Source: Acinetobacter kookii (GTDB lineage Bacteria > Pseudomonadota > Gammaproteobacteria > Pseudomonadales > Moraxellaceae). From it: 64,000 nt of DNA. A program made the position numbers and the translations under genes. Below are positions 46,521 through 55,569 of the stretch, in pieces (position 1 is the stretch's first letter; every line of letters begins with the position of its first letter). The stretch is taken from the NCBI RefSeq assembly GCF_900096895.1, contig NZ_FMYO01000008.1, positions 1 to 64,000 of the forward strand, read 5' to 3'. The notes beneath the pieces are model-generated. The model saw only the letters and a list, made by a program, of their open reading frames with translations, had not been told where the DNA came from and did not search any database.

Positions 46521-48626
46521 ATGCCAGGCCCACAGGTCAGCCAAGCCAAACAACAGCTCAAAATTATTATCGACGCTTACTTAAGTGCAAGTGATGTCGA
46601 GCGCGTGCTTGTGGCCTGCGATTATGCCGATATTGCCCATGACGGCATCACCCGTAAAAGTGGTGAACCCTATATCCTGCATCCGATTGCGGTCAGCAGT
46701 ATTCTTGCGCATATGCGTCTGGATGCCGAAACCCTGATGGCCGCCCTGCTGCATGACGTGATTGAAGATACCGATTTCAACAAAGAAGACATTACGGAAA
46801 AATTTGGCCGCACGGTGGCCGAGCTGGTCGATGGCGTGACCAAACTCAGTCATTCTAGCGACAAAGAATATAATAAAGCCGCCTCCTTCCGTAAAATTTT
46901 GCAAGCTACCCTGCAAGACCCGCGTGTCATTATTATTAAGCTGGCTGACCGTTATCACAACATGACCACTTTAGGTTCGTTGCGCCCAGATAAACGGGCA
47001 CGTATTGCCCAGGAAACCTTTGATATTTTTGTGCCGATGGCGCGTATCGTCGGCATGAATGAGATGGCCGACAACCTGGAACATCTGTGCTATCAAAATC
47101 TTGACCTGGATATGTTTAACAATGTTCAGGATGCCCTACTACAAACCAAGCCGAAACGCTGTGAATATCAAAGCATCTGGGAAAAAAACCTGACGGAACT
47201 GCTGCAACAGCACCACATTAGCGGCCGTATTAAAAAGAAAAATAACAATATTGAATTGCTGCGTCACTTCGTCAAAAACGATATTGATCTGCAAGAGCTC
47301 ACCCACAGCCATGCTTTTGAGATTATTCTGCAAAGTATTGCCGACTGTGACCGTCTGGCAGAAATCCTGCGCGAAAATTTCCAGATTCTACATTATGAAG
47401 ATCATATCCGCCGTCCATTGCCAGGTGGCAACCAGTCTTTAATGATGCGCTTAAAAGGTGAGAAAACCACGCTCTCTTTGACTATTCAGACCGAGCTGAT
47501 GCGTAAGGCTGCCCGTTTCGGTGTGGTCCTGGGTGAAAATGCACCGCAAGCCTGCCGCTCAGCCATTCAGGCGTCTATGCAGAACCTGAATGTACTGGTG
47601 GATGGTGAATGTGCCAAAACCACCTTTAGTGATCTGTTGGATTATCTGCATCAGGAAAAAATCTGGGTGTATACCCCGCATGGCCATTTGCACGAACTTC
47701 CACAAGGGGCTACAGCCGTCGATTTTGCTTATTCAGCCAGCCTGTTTTTAGGCAACCATGCTGTCGGAGCAAAAATAAACGGCGAAACCCGCCCCCTTTC
47801 CACACCACTAATCAGTGGACAAGTGATCGAGATTATTACTGATGTCCTGGCAACTCCAAATCCGGACTGGCTCAGCTTCATCAACACCCAAAAAGCGCGT
47901 CGTGCCATCCAGAATATTTTGCGCGATCAGGATATTGAAGAACAGCAACTGGTCGGCCAGCAAGCCCTGAACCGTGCACTGAAACTGTTTAATCGCTGCA
48001 TCAAAGATTTAACCGAAGCAGACTGGATCGATATATTGCAATGGCGACATATCGAATCTAAGGAACACTTATTTGAACAGATTGCGGTGGGTGACCTGTT
48101 ACCGCAATTAGTGGCCAACCACCTGTTTGCACAAGGACAGAGCCTGGATAACCAGTCTTCTACCCGTCTTATTCAAGGCACTGAAGGCGTAGATGTCAAA
48201 TACGCTCATTGTTGCAATCCTGTGCTTGGTGATCCAATTCAGGGACATCTCTCACGTCGTGGCTTGATTGTGCATCGTGCGCGTTGTCATAACCTGTTGC
48301 ATGAACAGCATCTGCATCCAGAAAATATTATGCCTTTGCACTGGACATCTGAAGATTTCGATGACATCAGTTTCACCGCCTATTTAAGCATTGATATGCT
48401 GATGAATGATGAACAGATTTCTGACCTGATTTATCAGTGCCGGAAGGAAAAAACCGGTGTAGAAATGGTTCATGCCCATGAAGGCAAAACCTATGTGCAT
48501 ATTGTGGTGCATAACCGCAAGCAAATTGCGCAGATTATTCGTGATTTACGCATGCACTTTGGTTTTCCACGCATTACCCGTTTAGCCCAGCCCATTAACA
48601 TTGCTGAAGCATCCAAAGCCAGTTAG
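46521..48626 (+). CDS. spoT: SpoT, (p)ppGpp hydrolase with degenerate synthetase domain
   Basis: 701-aa RelA/SpoT homologue. The HD hydrolase domain looks intact: H54, HD at 78-79, ED at 82-83 and LADRYHN with D143. The synthetase region (about 220-340) has lost its landmarks: where a bifunctional enzyme has GYQSLH and EIQIRT this one has GNQSLM and TIQTEL, and the surrounding sequence is poorly conserved. TGS (about 382-442), a helical/zinc-finger-like region with HCCNP, and a C-terminal ACT domain follow. It is therefore probably a hydrolase only, as described for Acinetobacter SpoT. Separate promoter after the rpoZ terminator. Confidence 0.94.
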   Translation: MPGPQVSQAKQQLKIIIDAYLSASDVERVLVACDYADIAHDGITRKSGEPYILHPIAVSSILAHMRLDAETLMAALLHDVIEDTDFNKEDITEKFGRTVAELVDGVTKLSHSSDKEYNKAASFRKILQATLQDPRVIIIKLADRYHNMTTLGSLRPDKRARIAQETFDIFVPMARIVGMNEMADNLEHLCYQNLDLDMFNNVQDALLQTKPKRCEYQSIWEKNLTELLQQHHISGRIKKKNNNIELLRHFVKNDIDLQELTHSHAFEIILQSIADCDRLAEILRENFQILHYEDHIRRPLPGGNQSLMMRLKGEKTTLSLTIQTELMRKAARFGVVLGENAPQACRSAIQASMQNLNVLVDGECAKTTFSDLLDYLHQEKIWVYTPHGHLHELPQGATAVDFAYSASLFLGNHAVGAKINGETRPLSTPLISGQVIEIITDVLATPNPDWLSFINTQKARRAIQNILRDQDIEEQQLVGQQALNRALKLFNRCIKDLTEADWIDILQWRHIESKEHLFEQIAVGDLLPQLVANHLFAQGQSLDNQSSTRLIQGTEGVDVKYAHCCNPVLGDPIQGHLSRRGLIVHRARCHNLLHEQHLHPENIMPLHWTSEDFDDISFTAYLSIDMLMNDEQISDLIYQCRKEKTGVEMVHAHEGKTYVHIVVHNRKQIAQIIRDLRMHFGFPRITRLAQPINIAEASKAS

Positions 48627-48695
48627 TTCAAACATAAGTCACTCTTATTGAATAATTTAGGCTATGATGCATAGAGATGATAAAAGGAGAAATCG

Positions 48696-49079
48696 ATGTC
48701 CCGCCAAGTAATCCATACTGAAAATGCACCTGCAGCCATTGGTACATATTCTCAAGCGATTTTAGTTGAAAATACCCTGTACCTTTCAGGTCAAATTGGT
48801 TTAGATCCTTACAGTATGGAGTTGGTTGAAGGCATTGAAGCACAAATTCGCCGTGTATTTGATAACTTGAAAGCCGTCTGTGAAGCAGCCGGTGGCTCAT
48901 TGGCAGATATCGCCAAACTGAATATCTTCCTGACCGATCTTTCCCACTTCCAGCTGGTCAACCAGATTATGGGTGAATATTTTGCCCAGCCTTACCCTGC
49001 ACGCGCAGCATTAGGTGTCGCCAGCTTGCCTAAAGGGGCTTTGGTTGAAATGGATGGTATTGTAATTATTAATCAATAA
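48696..49079 (+). CDS. ridA: RidA family enamine/imine deaminase
   Basis: 127-aa member of the RidA/YjgF family that hydrolyses reactive 2-aminoacrylate and other enamines or imines made by PLP enzymes. The N-terminal [18 protein letters not shown], the [10 protein letters not shown] segment and the substrate-binding arginine in [24 protein letters not shown] are all present. Very good ribosome site (AAAGGAG). It follows spoT by 69 bp, an arrangement also seen in other gammaproteobacteria. Confidence 0.95.
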   Translation: MSRQVIHTENAPAAIGTYSQAILVENTLYLSGQIGLDPYSMELVEGIEAQIRRVFDNLKAVCEAAGGSLADIAKLNIFLTDLSHFQLVNQIMGEYFAQPYPARAALGVASLPKGALVEMDGIVIINQ

Positions 49080-49143
49080 TTTATAAAACCCATTAAATAC
49101 CCAAGTCTCAAAACTCATTTCCAGATGATCAATTCATCTTGAA

Positions 49144-49172
49144 CGGAAATCCGAGCAGCACTCGGATTTCCG
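49144..49172 (+). terminator. Terminator of ridA
   Basis: Perfect 12-bp arms (49144-49155 and 49161-49172) around a CAGCA loop, then a T-run about 12 bases on. Confidence 0.85.
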
Positions 49173-49235
49173 CTCAGGTGTTATTTTTTTATTCAAAAAC
49201 TCAATCATAATAAATGATATTTCAAATGAATTTCA

Positions 49236-49263
49236 TTGACAAACGATAATAATTATCAATAAT
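49236..49263 (+). promoter_or_regulatory. bfd promoter
   Basis: A perfect TTGACA -35 (49236-49241) is followed after 16 bases by AATAAT (49258-49263) as -10. The Fur operator occupies the spacer. Confidence 0.7.
49244..49258. promoter_or_regulatory. Fur operator of bfd
   Basis: CGATAATAATTATCA matches 14 of 15 positions of the 7-1-7 Fur consensus (TGATAATNATTATCA) and lies between the -35 and -10 of the bfd promoter. Iron-loaded Fur would repress bfd, so that Bfd is made when iron must be released from bacterioferritin. Confidence 0.85.
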
Positions 49264-49301
49264 ATCACTTATCCCATTTCACTTTTATGTGGCCAGTTCA
49301 A

Positions 49302-49496
49302 ATGTACGTATGCTTATGTCGTGGTATTACCGATCAAGATATTAAAGATGCCGTTGCAAATGGTGCGGAAAGCTATCGTGAAATTCGTGACCTGCTTGAT
49401 TTAGGTACCTGTTGTGGCCGTTGCGCCCCTGAAGCACGCGCCATCATTAGCGAAGAACTTTCAGAAATTGCAGCCCGCATCTCTGTGGCAGCTTAA
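49302..49496 (+). CDS. bfd: Bacterioferritin-associated ferredoxin Bfd
   Basis: 64-aa [2Fe-2S] protein that passes electrons to bacterioferritin heme to reduce and release stored iron. Cluster cysteines are CLC (4 and 6) and CCGRC (about 37-41). Start ATG at 49302, giving MYVCLCRGITDQDI, the family N-terminus; an ATG at 49287 is in frame. It lies upstream of bfr, beyond a terminator. Confidence 0.95.
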   Translation: MYVCLCRGITDQDIKDAVANGAESYREIRDLLDLGTCCGRCAPEARAIISEELSEIAARISVAA

Positions 49497-49549
49497 AACC
49501 CGATTATTCTAATGAGAAACTGAATGATCAAAAGATCATTTTCTCCTCT

Positions 49550-49577
49550 CCCGCTTATGACTCTAGGCGGGTTTTTT
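49550..49577 (+). terminator. Terminator of bfd
   Basis: 7-bp arms with one wobble pair (49550-49556 and 49565-49571), then six T. Confidence 0.75.
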
Positions 49578-49749
49578 ATACACGCCCGTGTAGCATAACG
49601 CCTATTATCGTTCTTGATTGCGATTTTCATTTGCTGTTCAATAAACTACTCGCCATTGTTTTGCTTGTTGTTTAAGATATTTGCAATAATCATTTTTTTG
49701 ATTGCCTGACCCCTTGTGAAGGCAAAAAATTGTTGATGGAGAACTTACA

Positions 49750-50214
49750 ATGAAAGGCAATCGTGACGTCATTAATCAGTTAAATCAGGTGCTTTATCAC
49801 CAGTTGACTGCCATTAACCAGTATTTCCTGCACTCACGCATGTTTAACGATTGGGGAATTGAGAAGCTGGGTTCGGCAGAATACAAAGAATCGATTCAGC
49901 AAATGAAAGATGCGGATAAAATTATTGAACGCATCCTATTTCTTGAAGGCCTGCCTAACTTACAAAATTTAGGCAAGTTATACATCGGTCAGCATACTGT
50001 TGAAGTACTGAATTGCGATGTACGTAAAGTCAACGAAAATATCGAAGCCCTGCAAAAAGCGGTCAGCTTGGCCGAGCAGGAAATGGATTATGTCACCCGT
50101 GATCTTGTTCAGGAAATTCTAGAAGAAGAAGAGGAATATCTGGATTGGGCCACCACCCAGCTTGATCTGGTCGAGAAAGTCGGTATCGAAAACTACATTC
50201 AAAGCCAAATTTAA
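49750..50214 (+). CDS. bfr: Bacterioferritin lacking most ferroxidase ligands
   Basis: 154-aa bacterioferritin subunit, forming a 24-mer iron store. The heme-ligand methionine M52 is present. Aligned without gaps to E. coli Bfr as I remember it, the ferroxidase ligands E18, E51, H54, E94 and H130 are replaced by Q18, Q51, D54, V94 and Y130; only E127 remains. The subunit should bind heme and shell iron but oxidise iron poorly, so it may need a second active subunit encoded elsewhere. Ribosome site GGAG. Own promoter region after the bfd terminator. Confidence 0.92.
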   Translation: MKGNRDVINQLNQVLYHQLTAINQYFLHSRMFNDWGIEKLGSAEYKESIQQMKDADKIIERILFLEGLPNLQNLGKLYIGQHTVEVLNCDVRKVNENIEALQKAVSLAEQEMDYVTRDLVQEILEEEEEYLDWATTQLDLVEKVGIENYIQSQI

Positions 50215-50219
50215 GTTTA

Positions 50220-50249
50220 AAAACAGCCAGTCGATTGACTGGCTGTTTT
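50220..50249. terminator. Bidirectional terminator bfr/pglL
   Basis: Perfect 13-bp arms (50220-50232 and 50237-50249) around GATT, with A and T runs on both sides, between convergent genes. Confidence 0.9.
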
Positions 50250-50276
50250 ATTTATCAGATTCGCTTTTTTTAAATT

Positions 50277-51911
50277 TTACTTTTTGGCGACAGGCTGGGC
50301 CAATGACGCATAGTCCCAATCGACTTTACGTAATTTTTTCAACAACTCGAGCTGATGTCTGGCTTCCTGTTCATAGCCATTAAAAGCCAGTATTTTGGCA
50401 TACTTGAGCAGATCATAGGAGGTCGGATAATTGAGCACCATCTCCCTAATTTCTTCAAGCTGTTGTGTACTCACCTTGCTATAGGGATTCATACGAATCC
50501 AGTCTATACGCCGGTTAAATTCTTCCAACAAGTAAACCTGATCTTGATTGGTAATTTTTTGCGGTACTTTTTCATAACGTAGCGTTTGATTGAGTTTAGG
50601 AACCATCACCGAATGATCCCGCACGATCAGAATCAGCAGCAAGAAAAATAAACCGTAAGCAACCCGCATATAATTGGGTGAAAGGGTCAGGATTTTGGTA
50701 TCGGCCTGTTGTGACTGAACCAGACCAATAATAAAACCGACCGGGAGCAGGAAATAGGCATAGTACTGCGGGAATTCCAGCATGGCGTGAATCAATACTG
50801 CACCCACCATTAAAATTCCGATCACAGATTCTACAGAATTGACGCGCTTATTTAGCTGATAACCCCAATAGCCAAAATAAGCCAGAAACGGCAAGCCTAT
50901 AATTACCCCATTCCACAAAATAAAATCGAGAATAAAATTATGCGCGCTACGAATCCACACCGGTCCCTGGAAATGATCACTGACCAGGGTATATGCAACA
51001 CTGGTTTGATTCCAGCCATAACCAAACCATGGACGGTCAGCAATGGCATGCAGCATTTGCTGCCAAATGGCTAAACGCGACATATCCCCTGTAGCGCGTC
51101 TTGACACATCGACAGCTTTAATCTGTATATCCAATAATTGGGTTAAATAGCTCCCCATGACAGGTAATATCAGGACTAATCCTATAAAGACACCTAACCA
51201 TGCCGCCAGGAAATACCATTTAATATGAATATAGCCTTTAAATTGCTGATAAGCCAAATAAACCAGAATAAAGACACAAGCCACCCATGAAGTTCTGGAT
51301 TGGCTTAATGCCACGCTCACTAACATAATGAATGCCGCTGGAACCAGCCATTTGGTCTGGACTTTTTTGGTTTCATATAAATATAAACAGGCCAAAAGTG
51401 ACATGAGCAAAAAAGTGGCCATATTGTTTGGCTGGGCAAAATTGGCATATGGACGAACAGCACGTTGCATATTCACCATCCCGGGGATATAGGCATCGAG
51501 CGTTAACCATTGGCAGATCGCAATGACACCCGTCGCTGTTCCGGCCATGAGAAATACATAGCTGAGTCCGGTAAAAATGTTTGCCCGGCCTGCTTTCTCG
51601 CTCGACAAGTTATAGCCAAGCACCATACTCAGCCAGAAGCCAAGCACAAATAAGCTACATATCAAGGCTTTATCAAAGAAAAAGAGCTCACCCGCCCCAT
51701 ACTGAACCAGCGGGATAGCCGCGAGAAATAATAGCGGTAGGCTGATCACTGGCAATTTAATTTTGTCTTTTAAATAAATGGCAGCCAATGTAAATAGGGA
51801 TAAAAAAGCAAACAGTTCACCCGTGTAGGTAACCCAAGGGCGGTAATGGATAGGCAGAAGCCAAGCCAGTGAGATAAAGACACTGGCTAAGAGAAGAAGG
51901 AGGAATTTCAT
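50277..51911 (-). CDS. pglL: PglL-type O-oligosaccharyltransferase
   Basis: 544-aa inner-membrane protein with about 12 helices and a large periplasmic loop, of the Wzy_C/O-antigen ligase superfamily, PglL branch. VRPYANFAQPNNMATFLL (about 152-169), a long periplasmic loop (about 255-320) and SAHNFILDFILWNG (about 322-335, with the conserved histidine) are visible. A soluble C-terminal tail is typical of PglL. It moves lipid-linked glycan to serine or threonine of exported proteins. Location next to bfr and to a glycan cluster supports this over lipid A-core ligase. Confidence 0.82.
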   Translation of the reverse strand: MKFLLLLLASVFISLAWLLPIHYRPWVTYTGELFAFLSLFTLAAIYLKDKIKLPVISLPLLFLAAIPLVQYGAGELFFFDKALICSLFVLGFWLSMVLGYNLSSEKAGRANIFTGLSYVFLMAGTATGVIAICQWLTLDAYIPGMVNMQRAVRPYANFAQPNNMATFLLMSLLACLYLYETKKVQTKWLVPAAFIMLVSVALSQSRTSWVACVFILVYLAYQQFKGYIHIKWYFLAAWLGVFIGLVLILPVMGSYLTQLLDIQIKAVDVSRRATGDMSRLAIWQQMLHAIADRPWFGYGWNQTSVAYTLVSDHFQGPVWIRSAHNFILDFILWNGVIIGLPFLAYFGYWGYQLNKRVNSVESVIGILMVGAVLIHAMLEFPQYYAYFLLPVGFIIGLVQSQQADTKILTLSPNYMRVAYGLFFLLLILIVRDHSVMVPKLNQTLRYEKVPQKITNQDQVYLLEEFNRRIDWIRMNPYSKVSTQQLEEIREMVLNYPTSYDLLKYAKILAFNGYEQEARHQLELLKKLRKVDWDYASLAQPVAKK

Positions 51912-52143
51912 GATTAAATCAGTGAAAATAGAATGTCGTTATAATAACTTAGATTCTTAGATGAAGTGCAAGAGAGATTAATTTGGCTGAGCTGAACGAG
52001 GCAGTAAATATAATACTTTCTATTTCTTATAAATTTTTATCATGTAGAATATCCTAAGTAGGATTAAAGTTTTAGATAGTTTAAAAATTGCAGACAAAAT
52101 ATCTGAAATTTAGTGCATTGTTCAACTCTCTAGGCTTTTCTTT

Positions 52144-53343
52144 ATGACTCAAAAAAAAACAATATTAGTTTTAGCATCAACTTATCCACGTTGGCAGGGA
52201 GATCACGAACCTGGATTCATACATGAATTATGTAAAAGACTAACATCACAATTTAATGTTATTGCACTTGTACCTGATGCTATACATGCCGATCCAAATG
52301 GATTACTTGATGGTGTTCATATAGTCCGCTATAAATATGCCCCTAAAAAATTACAGTCCTTGGTCAATAATGGCGGCATCGTTAATAATTTAAAAGCATT
52401 TTGGTGGAAATGGCTACTCGTTCCCAGTTTTCTAATCGGGCAATATCTTGCAGTCAAAAAAATTTTGAGTACACAAAAGATTGATATTATTCATGCACAT
52501 TGGTTGATTCCACAAGGTTGGATTGCAAGCCGATTTTGCAAAAAATTCAATCTCCCTTATCTGGTGACTTCACATGGGGGGGATTTATTTGGTTTACAAG
52601 GTAATGTTTTAATGAAGGTAAAAAAGAAAGTTGCAGAGGATGCAACTGCAATGACTGTTGTCAGTCAGGCAATGAAAGAATACTTAGAGCAAATTTCAAT
52701 ACAACCTAAAATACTTAAAGTCATTCCGATGGGGGTTGATTTACAAAATCGCTTCACGCCTAAATCTGATATACAACGCCATAAAAATGAACTACTTTTT
52801 GTCGGGCGGCTCGTACCTAAAAAAGGGCTTAATTATTTAATAGATGCTTTATCTATTTTGGTAAGAACCTGTCCAGAATTATCCTTAAAGATTGTGGGTT
52901 TTGGACCTGAAGAAGAAAATTTGAGAGAACAGGTACAACAGTTAAAGCTTGAAAATAATGTCAAATTTTTAGGTGCATTGTCACAAGACAAGCTTCCTGA
53001 TCAATATAGGCAAGCTACCCTTTTTGTGGCTCCTTTTGTACGAGCAGACAATGGTGATCAGGAGGGATTACCGGTTGCATTGATGGAAGCTATTGGCTGC
53101 GGATGCCCCGCTGTGGTCGGTCATGTAGCAGGAATTGAAGATTTATTAGGCGAAGACATCAAACACATTGCGGTTAATCCACAGAATAAACAAGAATTAA
53201 TCGCGGCAATTTCCACGGCTTTAGATGAACCAACCCTTGCTGCTGAGCGTGCAGTACGTATTCGAAAAAATGCGTTAGCACTTATAGAGTGGGACAGCGT
53301 AGCTAGTGCTTATGCAAAAATTTTGGCAACAAGCACACAATAA
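52144..53343 (+). CDS. Glycosyltransferase family 4
   Basis: 399-aa GT-B glycosyltransferase, the only rightward gene in the glycan region. N-terminal domain with HAHWLIPQGW and SHGGDLFG; C-terminal nucleotide-sugar domain with LLFVGRLVPKKGLNYLIDAL and the E-x7-E-type motif GLPVALMEAIGCG. Probably retaining, membrane-associated, acting on a lipid-linked acceptor. Donor sugar unknown. Convergent with the other GT4 gene across 17 bp. Confidence 0.88.
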   Translation: MTQKKTILVLASTYPRWQGDHEPGFIHELCKRLTSQFNVIALVPDAIHADPNGLLDGVHIVRYKYAPKKLQSLVNNGGIVNNLKAFWWKWLLVPSFLIGQYLAVKKILSTQKIDIIHAHWLIPQGWIASRFCKKFNLPYLVTSHGGDLFGLQGNVLMKVKKKVAEDATAMTVVSQAMKEYLEQISIQPKILKVIPMGVDLQNRFTPKSDIQRHKNELLFVGRLVPKKGLNYLIDALSILVRTCPELSLKIVGFGPEEENLREQVQQLKLENNVKFLGALSQDKLPDQYRQATLFVAPFVRADNGDQEGLPVALMEAIGCGCPAVVGHVAGIEDLLGEDIKHIAVNPQNKQELIAAISTALDEPTLAAERAVRIRKNALALIEWDSVASAYAKILATSTQ

Positions 53344-53360
53344 TTTTTTGAGATGAAAGC

Positions 53361-54476
53361 TTAATGTTGCAATTTTAGTGAAGTGATGAGGGGTTCAATA
53401 TCTTTGATAATGGTTTCCCAATCTTTAATCGCAATTCGTGTGTGCCGTGGCGTGTTCAATTGTTGGGCGAGTTTTAAAGCCAAATCCTCTGCATCACCTG
53501 CTTCAAATAATGTTTGAGGCACATCTTTAAATAAATAGTTCATCTCACCAATATTAGCCACCACAACAGGTAAATGGCAAGCCAGCATTTCATAAGCTTT
53601 TTGGGGAAAACAATAACGACCAAAAGGGGTATCCAATATTGAAATAATACCGACATCTAAAGCCTGAAAAAGGGTGGCCACTTGATAATGTGGTAATGCT
53701 CCCAGATAATGAACTCTATCCCCTACAGGCGGTGAATATTCCTTTTCATAAGGTCCTGCAATAACCAAGTCCACATTTGGCAATTCTGATTTAATCTTTT
53801 CCCAAGCTTCATAGATTACCTGAACACCCTTGTCTCTATATAAACCACCCGCTGTTCCAATATATAGCCTATCTATGGGTAAACCGAGTTGTTTTCGTGC
53901 TGTTACTTTATCTCTAGCAACAAAAATTTCAGTATCGATGGTACTTGGCATGGACAACACGATGCCTTTGGCACGATATTCTTGAGAAACTAAATCTGCT
54001 AATGGCTGACTTGTAGTAGTAATTAAGTGAGCTTTACAGACGGCTTTTCGCAATAAGCTTTTCATCCCAGGTATGCGTGCTTGTCCAAAACCTTCAAAGT
54101 TATCATAAAGATCTGCAACAAAAGGGACATTCAATTTTCTAGAACACCAAGCCCCCCACACAATATGGGGAATATCAGAGGCCGCAATAATGATGTCTGG
54201 CTGATACTGTTTTAATTGTTGTAAAAGAACAAAAGGATAAGCTACTAACCCAGCTTTTTTAAATCCTTTATAACTTTTTGAATGCCAAATCAAAGATTTT
54301 AATTCATTTGACTCATCCCAGTTACCTTCATCATGTGATTGATAACTTAAACAAAAACATTCTACCTGATGTCCTAATAACGCCAATTGATTAGGAATCT
54401 CGTATAAACGTGCATATTTATCCAAAATAACATCTTTAGACATATACTGTCGTTTGCATAAGAACGCTATTTTCAA
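53361..54476 (-). CDS. Glycosyltransferase family 4
   Basis: 371-aa GT-B glycosyltransferase. FVADLYDNFEGFGQ in the N-terminal domain, GTAGGLYRDKGVQVIYEAW and the sugar-nucleotide segment FGRYCFPQKAYEMLACHLPVV in the C-terminal domain. The start is a TTG at 54476 with an AGGA site 7 bases before it, 1 base after the glf stop codon, so translation is coupled to glf. Donor unknown; UDP-galactofuranose is possible given the neighbour. Confidence 0.86.
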   Translation of the reverse strand: MKIAFLCKRQYMSKDVILDKYARLYEIPNQLALLGHQVECFCLSYQSHDEGNWDESNELKSLIWHSKSYKGFKKAGLVAYPFVLLQQLKQYQPDIIIAASDIPHIVWGAWCSRKLNVPFVADLYDNFEGFGQARIPGMKSLLRKAVCKAHLITTTSQPLADLVSQEYRAKGIVLSMPSTIDTEIFVARDKVTARKQLGLPIDRLYIGTAGGLYRDKGVQVIYEAWEKIKSELPNVDLVIAGPYEKEYSPPVGDRVHYLGALPHYQVATLFQALDVGIISILDTPFGRYCFPQKAYEMLACHLPVVVANIGEMNYLFKDVPQTLFEAGDAEDLALKLAQQLNTPRHTRIAIKDWETIIKDIEPLITSLKLQH

Positions 54477-54477
54477 T

Positions 54478-55569
54478 TTATTTTCCTAATATTTTATCAA
54501 CGGCATTTAAGGCTGCACCAACGACTTGATCCATATTGTAATAACGATATTCAGCAAGACGCCCTACAAATGTAACATTTTCCTCTACATTCGCTAAAGC
54601 TTGATACTGCTTAAATAATTTTTCATTTTCATCACGTGGAATTGGATAATAGGGATCACCAACTGCTGTGGGATATTCTCTGACAATAGAAGTTGATGAA
54701 TGTTTTTGACCTGTAAGATGCTTAAACTCAGTAATGCGGGTAAAGTCAAAATCATTTGGATAATTGATTGTGCCTACACTCTGATATTGTTCAACATTCT
54801 TCAAATGTTCACGTTCAAAACGTAATGAACGATATGGTAAATGTCCGAATTTATAATCATAAAATGCATCAATTGGACCTGTATAGACAATATGATCAAA
54901 TTGATTTTCTGTAGTGAGTACATCTTTAAATTCAGTCGATGTTTTGATTTGAATATTTGGATGATTCAATAAGTTTTCAAACATGGCTGTATAGCCATGT
55001 AAAGGCATCGCTTGATATGTATCGGTAAAATAACGATCATCCGAATTTGTGCGCGTTGGAATACGTGCAGCAACACCCGCTTTTAATTGTGATGGATCTA
55101 AGCCCCACTGTTTTTTTGTGTAGTTTAAAAAGAATTTTTCATACAAGTCACGTCCGACTGAATTCAGTACCACGTCTTCACTTGTTTGAACTTTTTCTTT
55201 AGGCTCACGTACTTTTTCAAAGAATTCAGCTGCTTGTTCTTCTGTTAAATCTAGATCATATAACTGATTTAATGTATCTCTATTGATAGGAAAAGGATAT
55301 TGTTTGCCATTCACCACACCACGTACACGGTGTTCATAGTAATGCCATTCTGTATATTTGGATAGATAGTTAAATATACGTTCACTATTGGTATGGAAAA
55401 TATGTGGCCCATATTGATGAATCAGAATACCGTGTTCATCTTTTACATCATAAGCATTGCCGGCAATATGATCACGACGATCTACAACTAAAGCTTTATG
55501 TCCTGCCTCAACTAATTCTCTTGCACAAATAGAACCAGCAAACCCTGCCCCAACAACTAAAATATTCAT
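54478..55569 (-). CDS. glf: UDP-galactopyranose mutase
   Basis: 363-aa flavoenzyme converting UDP-galactopyranose to UDP-galactofuranose. FAD-binding VVGAGFAGSICARELVE (about 5-21), HIAGNAYD, YGPHIFHTNSERIF, the substrate-binding WGLDPSQLKAGVAARIPTRTNSDDRYF segment and a C-terminal GRLAEYRYYNMDQVVGAAL. It predicts galactofuranose in the glycan made by this cluster. Its ATG shares a base with the stop of the GT2 gene upstream (TAATG). Confidence 0.96.
   Translation of the reverse strand: MNILVVGAGFAGSICARELVEAGHKALVVDRRDHIAGNAYDVKDEHGILIHQYGPHIFHTNSERIFNYLSKYTEWHYYEHRVRGVVNGKQYPFPINRDTLNQLYDLDLTEEQAAEFFEKVREPKEKVQTSEDVVLNSVGRDLYEKFFLNYTKKQWGLDPSQLKAGVAARIPTRTNSDDRYFTDTYQAMPLHGYTAMFENLLNHPNIQIKTSTEFKDVLTTENQFDHIVYTGPIDAFYDYKFGHLPYRSLRFEREHLKNVEQYQSVGTINYPNDFDFTRITEFKHLTGQKHSSTSIVREYPTAVGDPYYPIPRDENEKLFKQYQALANVEENVTFVGRLAEYRYYNMDQVVGAALNAVDKILGK

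Noticed and set aside
49681..49725. Weak Fur-like sequence and hairpin upstream of bfr
   Set aside because: Only about 10 of 13 core positions fit and the hairpin arms are 6 bp; too weak beside the clear site of bfd.
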